Counted from the first letter of the stretch, positions 1 to 9,940 are shown. The stretch: 60,432 nt of DNA from Microcaldota archaeon (GCA_021799635.1 JAJZAB010000004.1:1-60432); one strand, 5' to 3'. The notes: generated by a model not told the origin, from the letters alone. Made by a program: numbers and translations.

Positions 1-1107
1 GGGCAAACAGCAACTCTAGACTTCCACTGCCCTATAGCATCAACAACAGCAGGCTCCCCGTTTTCTGGAGATCTTTTCATAGAATACAACGAAATCAACT
101 ATCCAACACAGGTAGTGCGCTTTGCAGCAATAAGCACAAAGGCAAGCCTGATAGGCCAGACAACGATACCAGTTATACTATCTGTGCCGATTACAATCAC
201 AAACGCGCAGGGCGTGCCCACGCCTGCGCCCTTCCAGCAGATGATATCCTTCGACCCGTCATCTTACTCCAGTTATGAGAGCGCTGACCTCGGCAACATA
301 AGGTTCTTCAGCGGAGTGAACGAGCTTCACTCCTGGTGCGAGAGCGGCTGCACCAATTCATCGTCCAGCGCCATCTTCTGGGTGAATCTGCCTGCCGGGG
401 TGCCAGCCAGCTCAAACACTGCACTAAGCATGGGGTTTGAATCTGTAGGCACAAACTACGACGGGGTTTTTGCAGGCGAGGCGCCGCAGCTGAGCCCTAC
501 CTACGGAGAATACGACAACGGGGCGAGCGTTTTCAGCTTCTACGACAACTTTGCAGGGACCCACATATCGGGCGCGTGGGACACGGCCGGCGGCGCCTAC
601 AGCGTAGACAACGGTTTGATAATAACTCCTGCCAACCTTGTAGGCGAATCCTTCTCGCTGAACAGCAAGTACACTGCGCCTCTTGTCATAGACACGCTGC
701 AGTACTTCACCACGACCGGGTCGCCAAACTATCTTGGGATATCGTTTACAAACATGACATCAACCACCTACGACTATTCTTCCGGATACTACACCCAGAT
801 AGAAGGAGGGAAACAGCTGCTGTGCTCAACCGGCGGCGCCCCTGCAACATGCGGAAGCCCCAGCGACACCGCAAACCCGAACCAGTACACCGAGCAGGTG
901 ACCACTCTCGAGGTGAACGGCGCAAAATCTGCGGCTGCACTGCAGAACTACGGCAACATGGTAGTCAACAACAACCCAACCTCCTCGGCTTCAGAATACC
1001 CTGGTTATATGGGATATGCCACAACTGGCCAGACCATATTGTCATACTGGTTCAGGATCAGGGCATACCCACCGAACGGCGTAATGCCCACAGTCACTCT
1101 GGGATGA
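1..1107 (+). CDS. Partial surface protein with DUF2341-like domain (5' end outside window)
   Basis: The frame is open from base 1, so the start lies outside the window and the GTG at 115 is probably internal. The visible 368 residues contain no membrane segment. A stretch beginning with PITITN and running through APFQQMI, SYESADLGNIRFF and WVNLPAG matches the pattern of DUF2341, a beta-sandwich domain common in archaeal extracellular proteins. It is followed by a concanavalin-like region starting near FSFYDNFAG. NxS/T sequons and paired cysteines agree with an extracellular, N-glycosylated protein. It ends with TGA nine bases before the convergent aglB stop. The missing N-terminus may hold a signal or pilin-type leader, so a pilin-like adhesin is possible. 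The exact role is unknown. Confidence 0.7.
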   Translation, partial: GQTATLDFHCPIASTTAGSPFSGDLFIEYNEINYPTQVVRFAAISTKASLIGQTTIPVILSVPITITNAQGVPTPAPFQQMISFDPSSYSSYESADLGNIRFFSGVNELHSWCESGCTNSSSSAIFWVNLPAGVPASSNTALSMGFESVGTNYDGVFAGEAPQLSPTYGEYDNGASVFSFYDNFAGTHISGAWDTAGGAYSVDNGLIITPANLVGESFSLNSKYTAPLVIDTLQYFTTTGSPNYLGISFTNMTSTTYDYSSGYYTQIEGGKQLLCSTGGAPATCGSPSDTANPNQYTEQVTTLEVNGAKSAAALQNYGNMVVNNNPTSSASEYPGYMGYATTGQTILSYWFRIRAYPPNGVMPTVTLG

Positions 1108-1116
1108 TGCCAGCGG

Positions 1117-3636
1117 TCAGCTATATTCTATATGGAATATCTTGGTATCGTTGTTCCTGTAAACTAGCTGCATGGTGACGTTGGCGTCGTTGTACGGACA
1201 CTCCAAGGTGTTGCACAGCACAATCAGCTTGAACATGTTGCTGCCAAGCATCTTTGGGCCAAGGATTGTTCCTCCGGTTATGCTGTTTTCCTGGTAGTCC
1301 ATCATGAAGGTGTAGTTTATTGCAGCCGTGGAGTTTGAAGTGTATAGAGCGTAGCCGCCGCTGCTCTGATTGACCAGAACTATGTTCTTGATAAGCGCCA
1401 CGCCGCGCTGGGCCACGCTGCCCAGGTAGGCAGAGAACTGGGTGCTTCCGTTGTGCGATGGCGCAGCCACAAGGTCTACGCTGTAGTACGGGTATGAGCT
1501 TGAATTGAATATGTATTCGGTGGAGTTCGCCAGGCTCTGCACGTGGAGGGAGCTCATCGTGTCGTAGCCGTAGGCTGTAGAGTTGGTTATGTTACCCTCA
1601 ATCGCTATGCCGGACAGCTCAGCGAACCAGTAGTTCCTTACAACTATATACTGCGGCCTGTTTATCTTTTCAAGGTAGGCGTAGTCTGTGCTCTCATTGA
1701 AAAGAAACCGCGACATGTTGTATATCTGCACCTCATTCTGCCCGCCAACGCTGTCTACAAGGCTCTGCCTGTGCGCCCAACCCTCAACTACAGAGCCGTC
1801 TGGCCACAGGGCAAGCACGGTGGCGTTGGCAGGGGTGTTGTTCCTCATCCACTGCATTGCGGCAAGGAACTGTGAATTTATGTCGTCTGCCTGCACGCTT
1901 GTGAAGGACTGTATATAGGTCTGTACGAAGTTCAGCGTTATGATTATGGCGAAAAGCCCGACCAAAAGAAGGAATATCATATTCATTATCTTTTTCCTTT
2001 CAGGATCCTTCTCAATGCCGAATACGTAAGCTATGCTGCCCAGGAAGAACACCGAGTACGCCACCAGCGCGGACACTATGCCGTTCTTCGAGACAAGTAC
2101 TGCTATGTAGAATACGGCAACGAATGCTGCAAGCATAGCCATGACCGGCGCCATCCTCGTCTTCCTGTAGGTAGCAGAGAGCACGCTGTAAACCGCGTAG
2201 GCAGACAGTATGGCGAACGGCACCGATACCAGCGAATTATACCTTATGGCGTTGATCTGTAGGTAGGTGGTGAGGGCAAAGTATGACGCTATGGCTATGA
2301 AGCCAAGAGTAGCGCTCCTGGCTGCGCTCATGTTGTGCCCGGCGTTGTATAGCCTCTTCCTGAACGCCAGGAACATAATTATACCTAACGGCGCCAGTAT
2401 GACCTGGTAGCTGAAGCTTGCCCATATGAAGGATAGGGTGGGCTTCTGCAGCTCCTGTATAGTGGTGTATAGCGCACCTGACGCTATAACCCCTCCTCCT
2501 CCGCTGGCAAGGTACGATACGTATTTGGGCGCCCCTGCAAAAAGGACCACAATGAATACTACAAGTATGGCAAGCACGAAACCAGCCCTCCTGTAGGGGG
2601 AGCCTGCTATGACGAACAGGCGGCTGCTGTTCTTCAGTATGTAGAATACTAGCAGCCCTCCCAGAAGCAGCGGAGCATAGAAAACGAAAAAGTGGTAGCT
2701 CCCAAGGGCAGGTACGCCTCTTATTACATTGGCAAGGATGAAAAGCCTTTCAAGGGTGTATGTAAGGAGAAGCGCCAAGGTCAGCACTACAGTACTATAT
2801 ACAAGGTCAAGCTCCGCCTTTGTGAAAGAGTATACTAGCATAACTGCCAGCGTAACTATATACACCACTATGGCAAAAGGCGCGCCGTTCCACACGGTTA
2901 TGCCTACCGCAAGAACCACACCGCTGGCTATGGCATAATAGTATTTGTGCATGCCCTTCTTCGCGTTTACCGACTTGAGCGCCAGCAGAAGCGAGGTTAT
3001 CAGGAATATAGTCACAAAGCCGTCGCCTCTGTAAACCAGCGCAGCGGTCCTGGCTATATCACCGCTCGATATAGCCACGAAGGTCATGGCCAGCAGCCCG
3101 AGAACCCTGCTCCTTGACAGCTCCCTTGACAGGAAGTAGGCGCCTATAGCGTCAAGCATGCCGAACAGTATGGGCACTAGCCTCATTATGGTGTAGTAGC
3201 CTATGCCGAAATACCTGAGCAGCATGTACGGTATTATTGTAACGTAGTAGAAGCCTTCAGGCTCCGTGACCCTGTAATGGCTAGGGAATCCGGAAAACAC
3301 GGAAACGTTAGGTATTATGTAATTGTTTTCAACAGCCTGCGTTATGACAGAATAGTGGTAAAAGCCGTCAGGCTCAAAGAAACCGGAGTACTTCAGCATG
3401 CCGACTCTGAGCACTACCGCAATTGCAAGTATGAGTATGAAAAGCGCTAGGAACAGGTACCTGTTGTCAAGTGGGGAGACGTGCTTAGCCTGGTGCTCGT
3501 GCAACTGCGCCTCGCTTCCTGCATGGGCTGCGCCCCCATCCTCTCTGGCTGCAGGCTCATGCCCCTCAGAACGCTTCTGCTGGCGCTTCAGCATCTCAAG
3601 CTTCTCCCTAAGTTCCTTCTCTGCTTTATCATCCAT
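1117..3636 (-). CDS. aglB: Oligosaccharyltransferase STT3/AglB
   Basis: Membrane enzyme that transfers lipid-linked glycan to Asn in N-x-S/T sequons on the outer face of the membrane. I start at the ATG at 3636 (839 aa), which gives a Lys/Glu-rich cytosolic N-terminus; the frame stays open 32 codons further upstream, but that extension looks non-coding. About 13 membrane helices are followed by a soluble C-terminal domain from about residue 575. Visible motifs are EPDGFYHY (acidic residue near 90, first loop), YRGDGF (203-206) and TIQE (392-395, the TIXE motif). The sequon-binding WWDxG motif appears only as LWPDG (611-614), a divergent form. It sits between surface-protein genes, its likely substrates. 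Family identity is firm; activity is inferred. Confidence 0.93.
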   Translation of the reverse strand: MDDKAEKELREKLEMLKRQQKRSEGHEPAAREDGGAAHAGSEAQLHEHQAKHVSPLDNRYLFLALFILILAIAVVLRVGMLKYSGFFEPDGFYHYSVITQAVENNYIIPNVSVFSGFPSHYRVTEPEGFYYVTIIPYMLLRYFGIGYYTIMRLVPILFGMLDAIGAYFLSRELSRSRVLGLLAMTFVAISSGDIARTAALVYRGDGFVTIFLITSLLLALKSVNAKKGMHKYYYAIASGVVLAVGITVWNGAPFAIVVYIVTLAVMLVYSFTKAELDLVYSTVVLTLALLLTYTLERLFILANVIRGVPALGSYHFFVFYAPLLLGGLLVFYILKNSSRLFVIAGSPYRRAGFVLAILVVFIVVLFAGAPKYVSYLASGGGGVIASGALYTTIQELQKPTLSFIWASFSYQVILAPLGIIMFLAFRKRLYNAGHNMSAARSATLGFIAIASYFALTTYLQINAIRYNSLVSVPFAILSAYAVYSVLSATYRKTRMAPVMAMLAAFVAVFYIAVLVSKNGIVSALVAYSVFFLGSIAYVFGIEKDPERKKIMNMIFLLLVGLFAIIITLNFVQTYIQSFTSVQADDINSQFLAAMQWMRNNTPANATVLALWPDGSVVEGWAHRQSLVDSVGGQNEVQIYNMSRFLFNESTDYAYLEKINRPQYIVVRNYWFAELSGIAIEGNITNSTAYGYDTMSSLHVQSLANSTEYIFNSSSYPYYSVDLVAAPSHNGSTQFSAYLGSVAQRGVALIKNIVLVNQSSGGYALYTSNSTAAINYTFMMDYQENSITGGTILGPKMLGSNMFKLIVLCNTLECPYNDANVTMQLVYRNNDTKIFHIEYS

Positions 3637-4222
3637 TGGCAACCACAAAACAAAGTAGACAGCTAAAATGCAAGACAGATTGGTCTCTTGTGTACGATTC
3701 CCAAGCGAGCTGCGATGGCTTCCCGAACGCAAGATGGCCTATAGGAATATGGAGGGATAAGGATAAATATGTTTGTGACAAGGCGGTACTTGCAAGTCCG
3801 GCCAGCCATCAGGTCTACGCAAATTGGAAGTATGCAGCGCGCTGCACTGCAAAACCGCGCAAGGCAATGCAAAAAGCCGCTTTTGAGGCCAACGCTACCA
3901 TTTTAAACCCTTGTGTACATAATATAATAGAAAGGAAGCCAAACCAGCGCTGCGGCAGCATTCGCATCCATCCAACAATCGAAAGCCGTTGGCTTTCTGC
4001 CATTGACTTTTGTAATATAATACCACTACATTCCAATTATAACATATGTGCCATATGGATTGCAAACTGCCTGCGCCGCAGAAGGCAAATGCGTTGATAA
4101 AAGAAAACAAATATGACAAAAGACGAAGTATAAAAGTTTATATATAAAATAAATTATAGAATTAACATATCTATTTAAATACTTTGCTTCAAATGTTAAT
4201 TCACAAATGTTTAAGTGAGACT
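3637..4222. other. Long intergenic region upstream of the S-layer gene
   Basis: About 590 bases with no convincing gene; short open frames on both strands lack family features. It contains a hairpin-forming sequence at 3981-3997 (gaaagcc, loop gtt, ggctttc) that resembles an IS605-type right end, followed by AT-rich DNA with two TATA-like boxes close to the S-layer start. An old insertion plus the promoter of a highly expressed gene is the simplest reading. A small RNA cannot be excluded. Confidence 0.5.
4137..4181 (+). promoter_or_regulatory. S-layer promoter, TATA boxes
   Basis: Two TATA-like elements are seen: tttatatataaaat at 4137-4150 and tatttaaata at 4172-4181. The second would place transcription start near 4205, leaving a leader of about 20 bases with a GTGA Shine-Dalgarno just before the ATG at 4223. 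Confidence 0.55.
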
Positions 4223-7132
4223 ATGAAACGTCTAAATGCAAAAAGAATAGCAGCAGTTGCTGCAGGTGCGGCACTGCTAGGAGTAGGTCTTGCGTTTGCA
4301 GGCCCAGTAACCTTCCAGAACGTACAAATAATAGGAAGCAGTGGACAGCCGCTAGTTCAGGTTGTTGTTGGATCCAAGGCTCAGATTACCGACGGTATAG
4401 CAGCGGCTAACATCGCAGCCGCGATAGGCAACCTCGCGTACACAAGCGTTGGAGTCACGGCAAGCGTGAACACGACAAATGCGCAGAAGGTGCTGCACGT
4501 GTCAGTTTCAAGCCCTTCAGGCTATTCACTTGCAAACCAGCAGGTATACCTGAATGAGACAGGAGCTGCATATGCATCAGGCTCATACGCATTCGGCGCA
4601 CTTATAGGATCAGTGCTAAACAGGGCGCTCCAATTGGGATCACCGCTGAACACCAAGTCGCTGCAGCCGTCAAGCACAGGCTACTCATACCCTGAGTCAA
4701 GCCCGCTATCTTTGACAGCGTCGCCGCAGGCGTCGCCGTACAGCGCGCAGAGCTTTGTGCCGTTCACAACAGTATCTGGATCTACGAACGGTGGCGGAAT
4801 GTCATTCTCCTCATTCCAGAGCAGCGGAGACAACATACTTGAAGTGACAAACGCACAGCTTCCAGGATTGCTGAGCAATTCCGGATCATACGGAGAAACA
4901 GAGGATCTTTGGATAACCGGTTTCCCAGTATATGACCAGGCATCAGGAGTGAACAACTTCATGGTCGGCAGTGTTGGCGGTGCATACCAGGCTGTATTCA
5001 ACAAGCCAATACAGTTCAGGACAGGGTCCAATTCCATAAACACAGCAGGGATAAGCCTGCTTGGAGAGAACTGGACAATACTGAACTACGAGCTGCCAGG
5101 CACAAGCGGATTCAACCAGCTGCCGTCAGCTGTAACTGCTGGATTGTCACCGACAACGGCAGTGGCCGGAGGAGAGCTCCAGCTTGCATCATCGCTTTCG
5201 CCTCTTACTACAGTGTATGTAGGCCAGAACATATCTACTCCAGGAAACACGTTCAAGGTTGAGCTTACAGACATAGGTCAGCCCAACAGCAACGGCGTAT
5301 CACCTGCAGGCTTGGATGTGTACTATCAGGGAGCGCTGACAAACGTAACAGCAGCAAGCCCTGGAACTACTACAGAGTTCAACGTATCAGGCCACAACCT
5401 TTACGTAAAGGTTAACCAGACATTCGCAGGTCTGTACGCATACCAGAAGTACGCAAAGCTGCAGCTGTACTCAAACGTGTTCAACGTAACAAGCGGGAAG
5501 GTATTCAACCAGACAAACGATCCTGGATGGTATACAACGCTTTACTGGACAAACACATCATCCACAAACTCAAAGCCTGAGGCTTTGCAGAGCATTATAA
5601 TATACAACACAACCCCAGGGTCGCTGAGCCCAGGGCAGAGCTTCTCTTTCATAGAGAACCCTGCGGTGTGGAAGTTCGAGTTCGTAGGTGACAACCTAGG
5701 CAACAACTTCGATCCTCTGACATGGGATCTGTCCACGTCTGGAAGCATAACCTACAACAACACGCCAATAGGCATAGGCAGCGGTCTTGGAAACATAAAC
5801 AACATAACAGAGCCGGCTCAGGTGCTGACTTTGACAAGCTCGATACCAAACGCGTTCAGCTACGCAGGGCAGGTCAGCTCAAGCGCAATGTACGATCTGA
5901 CTCCGTACATTCTTACGGAAGACTCCGTACAGACTCCTAACACTGTGACTGTAACTCTTACAAACACTGACGGACATGGCGGTTTCGTATCAGCTACAAA
6001 CCCGCTGACTATAACCATAAGAGGGTATCCGTCAAGCACAGCGCCAAGCGCGGTGTCGAACTCCATAGTATTCACCGCAACAGGAGGCCCAGTTACAATG
6101 GCAACTGACTTCTACAACATAACCTCAATACAGTTGTCGCAGGCGTTGCCAGGAGTCATTGTATCTGTAGACACCCCAGGAGCCGCAGCACTTGCTACGC
6201 TGACCACAGGCAACCCAACAGTTCTGTACACGCAGTCAGGAAAGGTGTACGACCTGCAGGCACCTGGTTCGTCAATACAGTACAACCAGCAGAACGGCCA
6301 GTCGCCTACAAGCATAACGCTGCAGGCAGTAAGCCCAGCGCCATCAGGAACTGGCTCATTAAAGTACTTTGTTGTGAACGCAACGGAATACCCAGTGCCA
6401 GGCCAGACCTCGCTGACAGACAAGCTAGGCTTCGGGATATACAACAGCACAGCAGGGGAGAGCGCAGCACCGCTGTTCCAGCTCAACCAGTCCTCAACAG
6501 GCACGAGGAACAACATGTCGTACACGTCAACGCAGAACGCGATCGTGAACGCACCTGTAGGGTTCAGGACTGAGCGCGGAAGCAAGGTTGCAGCCATAAC
6601 GCCTTCAAGCGTTACAATAGACTACGCAAAGGCGGTAGACGAGCTGCAGTTTGTTGTTGCAGCGTCAACAACATCTGTGTCCACAACCCAGCATACGTAC
6701 GGGCCGTTCGGCATAGGCCAAAGCGTCAACATGCCAGGCGTGAACCCGAACGTAACAGTGGCAAAGGTCACTGCAAACGTGACTCTGGGAAGCGGAAGCA
6801 GCTACACAATAACTGGATTGGACAACCTGACAGCAGTTCCGTCAGTGACAACAGCAACTACTCCAGTGCTGCTGAAGAACCTCACAACTACACCGTTGGT
6901 GGTCCTAGACTCGCAGGCAAACCCGGCTAGCTCGCTGGTACTGATAGGCAGCGGGTACGTCAACACCCTGTCGCAGCAGCTGCAGACAAGCGAGAACATA
7001 ACGTTCACGCCTACTACGCAGATAGTGCAGGCATACGGGAACAAGATCCTGGTTGCTGGATACACGGCAGGGCAGACAACTGCGGCCGCAAACCAGTTCA
7101 TACAGGACCTGTACGCAGCGGCAAGCAGCTGA
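4223..7132 (+). CDS. Major S-layer-type surface protein
   Basis: A 969-aa exported protein that most likely forms the cell-surface lattice. The start is ATG 4223, because GTGA lies about five bases upstream and the protein then opens with MKRLNAKRIAAVAAGAALLG, a clear signal peptide ending near AFAG. The frame extends 13 codons upstream without support. The mature part is rich in Ser, Thr, Gly and Asn, has many NxS/T sequons and no cysteine, and shows beta-rich low-complexity composition. The N-terminal region (VTFQNVQIIGSSGQPLVQVV, then DGIAAANIAAAIGNLA) has the look of euryarchaeal/DPANN S-layer proteins. There is no C-terminal membrane anchor, so attachment is probably non-covalent. It has its own promoter and a strong terminator and is surely abundant. 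Confidence 0.85.
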   Translation: MKRLNAKRIAAVAAGAALLGVGLAFAGPVTFQNVQIIGSSGQPLVQVVVGSKAQITDGIAAANIAAAIGNLAYTSVGVTASVNTTNAQKVLHVSVSSPSGYSLANQQVYLNETGAAYASGSYAFGALIGSVLNRALQLGSPLNTKSLQPSSTGYSYPESSPLSLTASPQASPYSAQSFVPFTTVSGSTNGGGMSFSSFQSSGDNILEVTNAQLPGLLSNSGSYGETEDLWITGFPVYDQASGVNNFMVGSVGGAYQAVFNKPIQFRTGSNSINTAGISLLGENWTILNYELPGTSGFNQLPSAVTAGLSPTTAVAGGELQLASSLSPLTTVYVGQNISTPGNTFKVELTDIGQPNSNGVSPAGLDVYYQGALTNVTAASPGTTTEFNVSGHNLYVKVNQTFAGLYAYQKYAKLQLYSNVFNVTSGKVFNQTNDPGWYTTLYWTNTSSTNSKPEALQSIIIYNTTPGSLSPGQSFSFIENPAVWKFEFVGDNLGNNFDPLTWDLSTSGSITYNNTPIGIGSGLGNINNITEPAQVLTLTSSIPNAFSYAGQVSSSAMYDLTPYILTEDSVQTPNTVTVTLTNTDGHGGFVSATNPLTITIRGYPSSTAPSAVSNSIVFTATGGPVTMATDFYNITSIQLSQALPGVIVSVDTPGAAALATLTTGNPTVLYTQSGKVYDLQAPGSSIQYNQQNGQSPTSITLQAVSPAPSGTGSLKYFVVNATEYPVPGQTSLTDKLGFGIYNSTAGESAAPLFQLNQSSTGTRNNMSYTSTQNAIVNAPVGFRTERGSKVAAITPSSVTIDYAKAVDELQFVVAASTTSVSTTQHTYGPFGIGQSVNMPGVNPNVTVAKVTANVTLGSGSSYTITGLDNLTAVPSVTTATTPVLLKNLTTTPLVVLDSQANPASSLVLIGSGYVNTLSQQLQTSENITFTPTTQIVQAYGNKILVAGYTAGQTTAAANQFIQDLYAAASS

Positions 7133-7158
7133 GCTCTGTAGCAATAGCACAGATTTAG

Positions 7159-7200
7159 TGGAAAGGCATTTTTGCCTTTCCATCTTCTCTTTTTTTGTTT
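7159..7200 (+). terminator. Intrinsic-like terminator of the S-layer gene
   Basis: Perfect 10-bp stem tggaaaggca (7159-7168) and tgcctttcca (7173-7182) with a tttt loop, followed by a T-rich tract to about 7200. It lies 26 bases after the S-layer stop codon. Confidence 0.85.
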
Positions 7201-7238
7201 TTTATCAAATACTTGCGTGAGCCATTTTTCTCATTATG

Positions 7239-7246
7239 TTTATAAA
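7239..7246 (+). promoter_or_regulatory. TATA box of surface protein gene
   Basis: The sequence tttataaa lies 36-43 bases before the ATG at 7282, which is a standard archaeal spacing for a short leader. It follows the S-layer terminator, so this gene has its own transcription unit. Confidence 0.5.
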
Positions 7247-7281
7247 CATTTTGATTCAATATCTAATTAGGTAAGACCAGC

Positions 7282-9339
7282 ATGAACTTCAGGATACTGT
7301 TAGCATTTGCTGTTTTGCTGCCTCTGATGGCGGGCGAGGCCCACGGTTCAGGAGTAGCCGTGGGCGCGCAGCTGCACTCCTTCCTGTCGCAGTATGTACC
7401 GAACTCAACAATAGATTCATCGTCGTATTACAACGCAAGCATAGGGCAGGACAGCTACGTCATAATCCAGCAGGGCACCTACAGTTATGCAGTTGTAAAC
7501 ACTACCAAAGGCTATTCATTCGTGCTAAACAATCAGACCGCCTTCCTTGTCCTAAGGCCGTTCCTCCTGAGCCAGTTCTATCCAAGCAACTCCGAGATCA
7601 ACTACCTTAACAACACCCTGCACGCCTTTGAGACTGAAGCAAACCCCCCGCTGGCAGACTGCCTCACAGAGACTGGCCTGGTGCAGTACACCTGCACAAA
7701 TGCAAACTCGTGCTTCTCCTGCTCTGCGGTGCCGGTGTGCAGGAAGGCGATGGCGCAGACCGGGGGGCCGTCTGGAACGCTAGGCCTTGGAATAATGAAC
7801 TTCTCGTACTACTACGGCATACTTAACGGCAGCTACCGCAGCTACTACTCAACATTGTCATCCATGAACCAGAGCAACATCGCCACAAGCCTGGCAAGGC
7901 TTTCAGGCATAGTGTCAGACATATCATCTGTAAGCTCTACCATGCCAAACAACCCCATATTCCCGCTGCCAGCCAGCTTCCCGCCGTCGGAGCTCAGCTC
8001 GTGCAACAGCTACTCTGCCACCTCTGCACCTTGGTACTGCCAGTCCCTCGGCTTCTGCGAGGCCACAACCTTCAATGCTACAGCGCTGTCATCGCTGCAA
8101 TCAAGCATAGCAGCGCTGCAGGCAATGCCGCTCTCAAACTCCAGCATATACAGCATTGCAGCCAACGCGACAGAAGCGGCAAGGCAGTACATGCAGCCGC
8201 TCATAATAAAGCAGTTCAACGGGGTCATAAACTCCACCTATGGCAGGTACAACTCAACAATAAGGAACGCGACCTCCCTGCTATCAAAGTTCAGCAATCA
8301 GAGCCTGGCGAACTCCATATCAGCTCTTGAGGCAGACTTCTCCATGCTCAAGGCCTACAATACATCCAGGAACGCAAGCTACTACAACCAGTCCATAGAG
8401 GCGCTGCTGTCCAACGTATCAGTCCTTTATTCATCAGTGCATTCCTCTTACGCGGCGCTGCAGTCGCTTGCTGCGAACAATACCGCCGCGATACTGTCAT
8501 CAGAGCTGAACTACAAGAATGTTCCGCAGGGCCTTTCATCCATAGCAAGCGAGCAGCAGTCCATCAACGCGCAGCTCGCCTCAGGTATAAATTCATCCCA
8601 GTACCAATCTATGTATGCAAACCTTGTCTCTATAAAACAGAGGTTCTCTGCGCTTGGGCCGATAAGCCTTGCGTCTGCAGTAAAGGGCATAGACGGCTAT
8701 CCGATAACGCAGCTTCTGTCCGGATCAGGCGCAACAGTGCAGCAGAAAATCTCCACTACGCCAGCGTACGCATTCCTGATATCCCTGCTCATAGCGATAG
8801 TTATAATACTGGTGGTATATATGGGCACCTTCCACAGGCTTAAGAGGAAGAGAAAGCTCAGGTTGCACCCGAGGGCCAGAAGGGCGTGGATACTGCTCTT
8901 TGTTGCCATGGCTGCCATAGGCGTTGCATACGCTCTTGTGACGTATTCATTCGCCCAGTCTGCCAACGCATTTCTGCCAATGAGCGGGTTCTTGAACTCG
9001 GTATCATCCCACAGCACAGTATACATAGCCTTCAACGGCGTAGCCGTCAACAGCTCTATAGTGAACTGCTCAGATTCGCTCAGGCAGACGCTTGTAGGCG
9101 AAGGGAAGGTAGTACACGTAATAACCATATCGAACTACAGCTGCGTATCGGCTGGCTCTTCGGCTTCAGGTGCAGGATGTTTCAACAGCATACTAGCCAG
9201 CGGCGACCCGGTAATTGTGATGGGTGGGAGCGGCAGCGGAATCTCATACAAGGGCATGTACGGCTACACGTTGTACGCCAGCGGCTATCCGGCCTCAGGA
9301 AGCTACTGCGTTCTAAACGATATTTTCAAGGTGCAGTGA
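7282..9339 (+). CDS. Membrane-anchored surface protein with helical ectodomain and C-terminal 4-Cys domain
   Basis: Unrecognised 685-aa protein. A signal peptide (residues 1-22) is followed by a long Ser/Asn-rich, sequon-rich ectodomain. Residues about 165-480 are mostly helical with heptad-like Leu/Ile spacing (coiled-coil candidate), and a Cys cluster lies near 135-155. A first membrane helix (about 495-515), a basic cytosolic loop (HRLKRKRKLRLHPRARR) and a second helix (about 535-555) follow. The C-terminal 125 residues lie outside again and contain four cysteines; this domain recurs in the next gene. The stop codon overlaps the next start (TGATG), so the two are translationally coupled. 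A surface or cell-contact structure is plausible, but function is unknown. Confidence 0.75.
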   Translation: MNFRILLAFAVLLPLMAGEAHGSGVAVGAQLHSFLSQYVPNSTIDSSSYYNASIGQDSYVIIQQGTYSYAVVNTTKGYSFVLNNQTAFLVLRPFLLSQFYPSNSEINYLNNTLHAFETEANPPLADCLTETGLVQYTCTNANSCFSCSAVPVCRKAMAQTGGPSGTLGLGIMNFSYYYGILNGSYRSYYSTLSSMNQSNIATSLARLSGIVSDISSVSSTMPNNPIFPLPASFPPSELSSCNSYSATSAPWYCQSLGFCEATTFNATALSSLQSSIAALQAMPLSNSSIYSIAANATEAARQYMQPLIIKQFNGVINSTYGRYNSTIRNATSLLSKFSNQSLANSISALEADFSMLKAYNTSRNASYYNQSIEALLSNVSVLYSSVHSSYAALQSLAANNTAAILSSELNYKNVPQGLSSIASEQQSINAQLASGINSSQYQSMYANLVSIKQRFSALGPISLASAVKGIDGYPITQLLSGSGATVQQKISTTPAYAFLISLLIAIVIILVVYMGTFHRLKRKRKLRLHPRARRAWILLFVAMAAIGVAYALVTYSFAQSANAFLPMSGFLNSVSSHSTVYIAFNGVAVNSSIVNCSDSLRQTLVGEGKVVHVITISNYSCVSAGSSASGAGCFNSILASGDPVIVMGGSGSGISYKGMYGYTLYASGYPASGSYCVLNDIFKVQ

Positions 9340-9923
9340 TGGACAACCAGAAGAAGGCGAGCCCAGGCAAAGATGACGTCAAAGCTAGGGGAAGCCCATC
9401 CGGGCACCCAACGCCGCGCCACGGCCCAAGCGCAGGAAAGAAGGCCGCAGCCGCCATAGGAATTGTGGTTATAGCCATAATAGTTGCCGGCGCCCTGGCT
9501 TTCGGCCTGAACCGATCTCCCCCCACAAGCATCAGCACATTCCTATCAAACTTCTACTCCGCGCCAAGGGTTGCCATATACACTACAGCATACAACGGGA
9601 CGCAGATAAGCAGCACTATAGGCTGCGCAAGCGCGCTTATAGAGAGCGTTGTTGGAAGCCCTTCACACCACAGGAACGCCAGCACCATAGATTTTTTTGC
9701 AATCAACGGGACCTCCTGCACGTACGAATTGGGTATAGGCGGCATCATAAAAAACTATACATATAACAGCATAAGCAACTGCATAAACATGAGCAGGAGC
9801 GAGCCTAGCATATTCATAAACTACAGCGAATCAAACTCAACCATAGTAAAGCCGGAATCCCTATACATATACGGAAACCAGAAGTTCCTGGCAATGTGCG
9901 GAATAACCACGGAAATAAGCTGA
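9339..9923 (+). CDS. Single-pass membrane protein with 4-Cys extracellular domain
   Basis: Unrecognised 194-aa protein. The ATG at 9339 overlaps the upstream TGA, which decides the start over the longer open frame. It has a basic cytosolic N-terminus (about 40 aa), one membrane helix (AIGIVVIAIIVAGALAFGL) and an extracellular domain with four cysteines and several sequons. Cysteine order and surrounding pattern (VAIYTTAYNG, then GCASAL, TSCTY, NCIN, AMCGI) parallel the last 125 residues of the upstream gene, so the two domains look paralogous. The pair probably acts together at the cell surface. Confidence 0.75.
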   Translation: MDNQKKASPGKDDVKARGSPSGHPTPRHGPSAGKKAAAAIGIVVIAIIVAGALAFGLNRSPPTSISTFLSNFYSAPRVAIYTTAYNGTQISSTIGCASALIESVVGSPSHHRNASTIDFFAINGTSCTYELGIGGIIKNYTYNSISNCINMSRSEPSIFINYSESNSTIVKPESLYIYGNQKFLAMCGITTEIS

Positions 9924-9940
9924 GGCCAGAAAGGCGTGCG

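Noticed and set aside
576-1178. 200-codon frame inside the first surface gene
   Set aside because: Out-of-frame shadow of the DUF2341-like gene; Arg/His-rich and without family features.
3636-4097. 153-codon open frame upstream of the S-layer gene
   Set aside because: Composition is unlike a protein of this genome (many Cys, Trp and Arg without pattern), there is no Shine-Dalgarno, and it overlaps the aglB start and a hairpin region.
8886-9338. Upstream extension of the 194-aa surface gene
   Set aside because: It runs out of frame through the preceding gene; the TGATG overlap at 9337-9341 gives a natural start.
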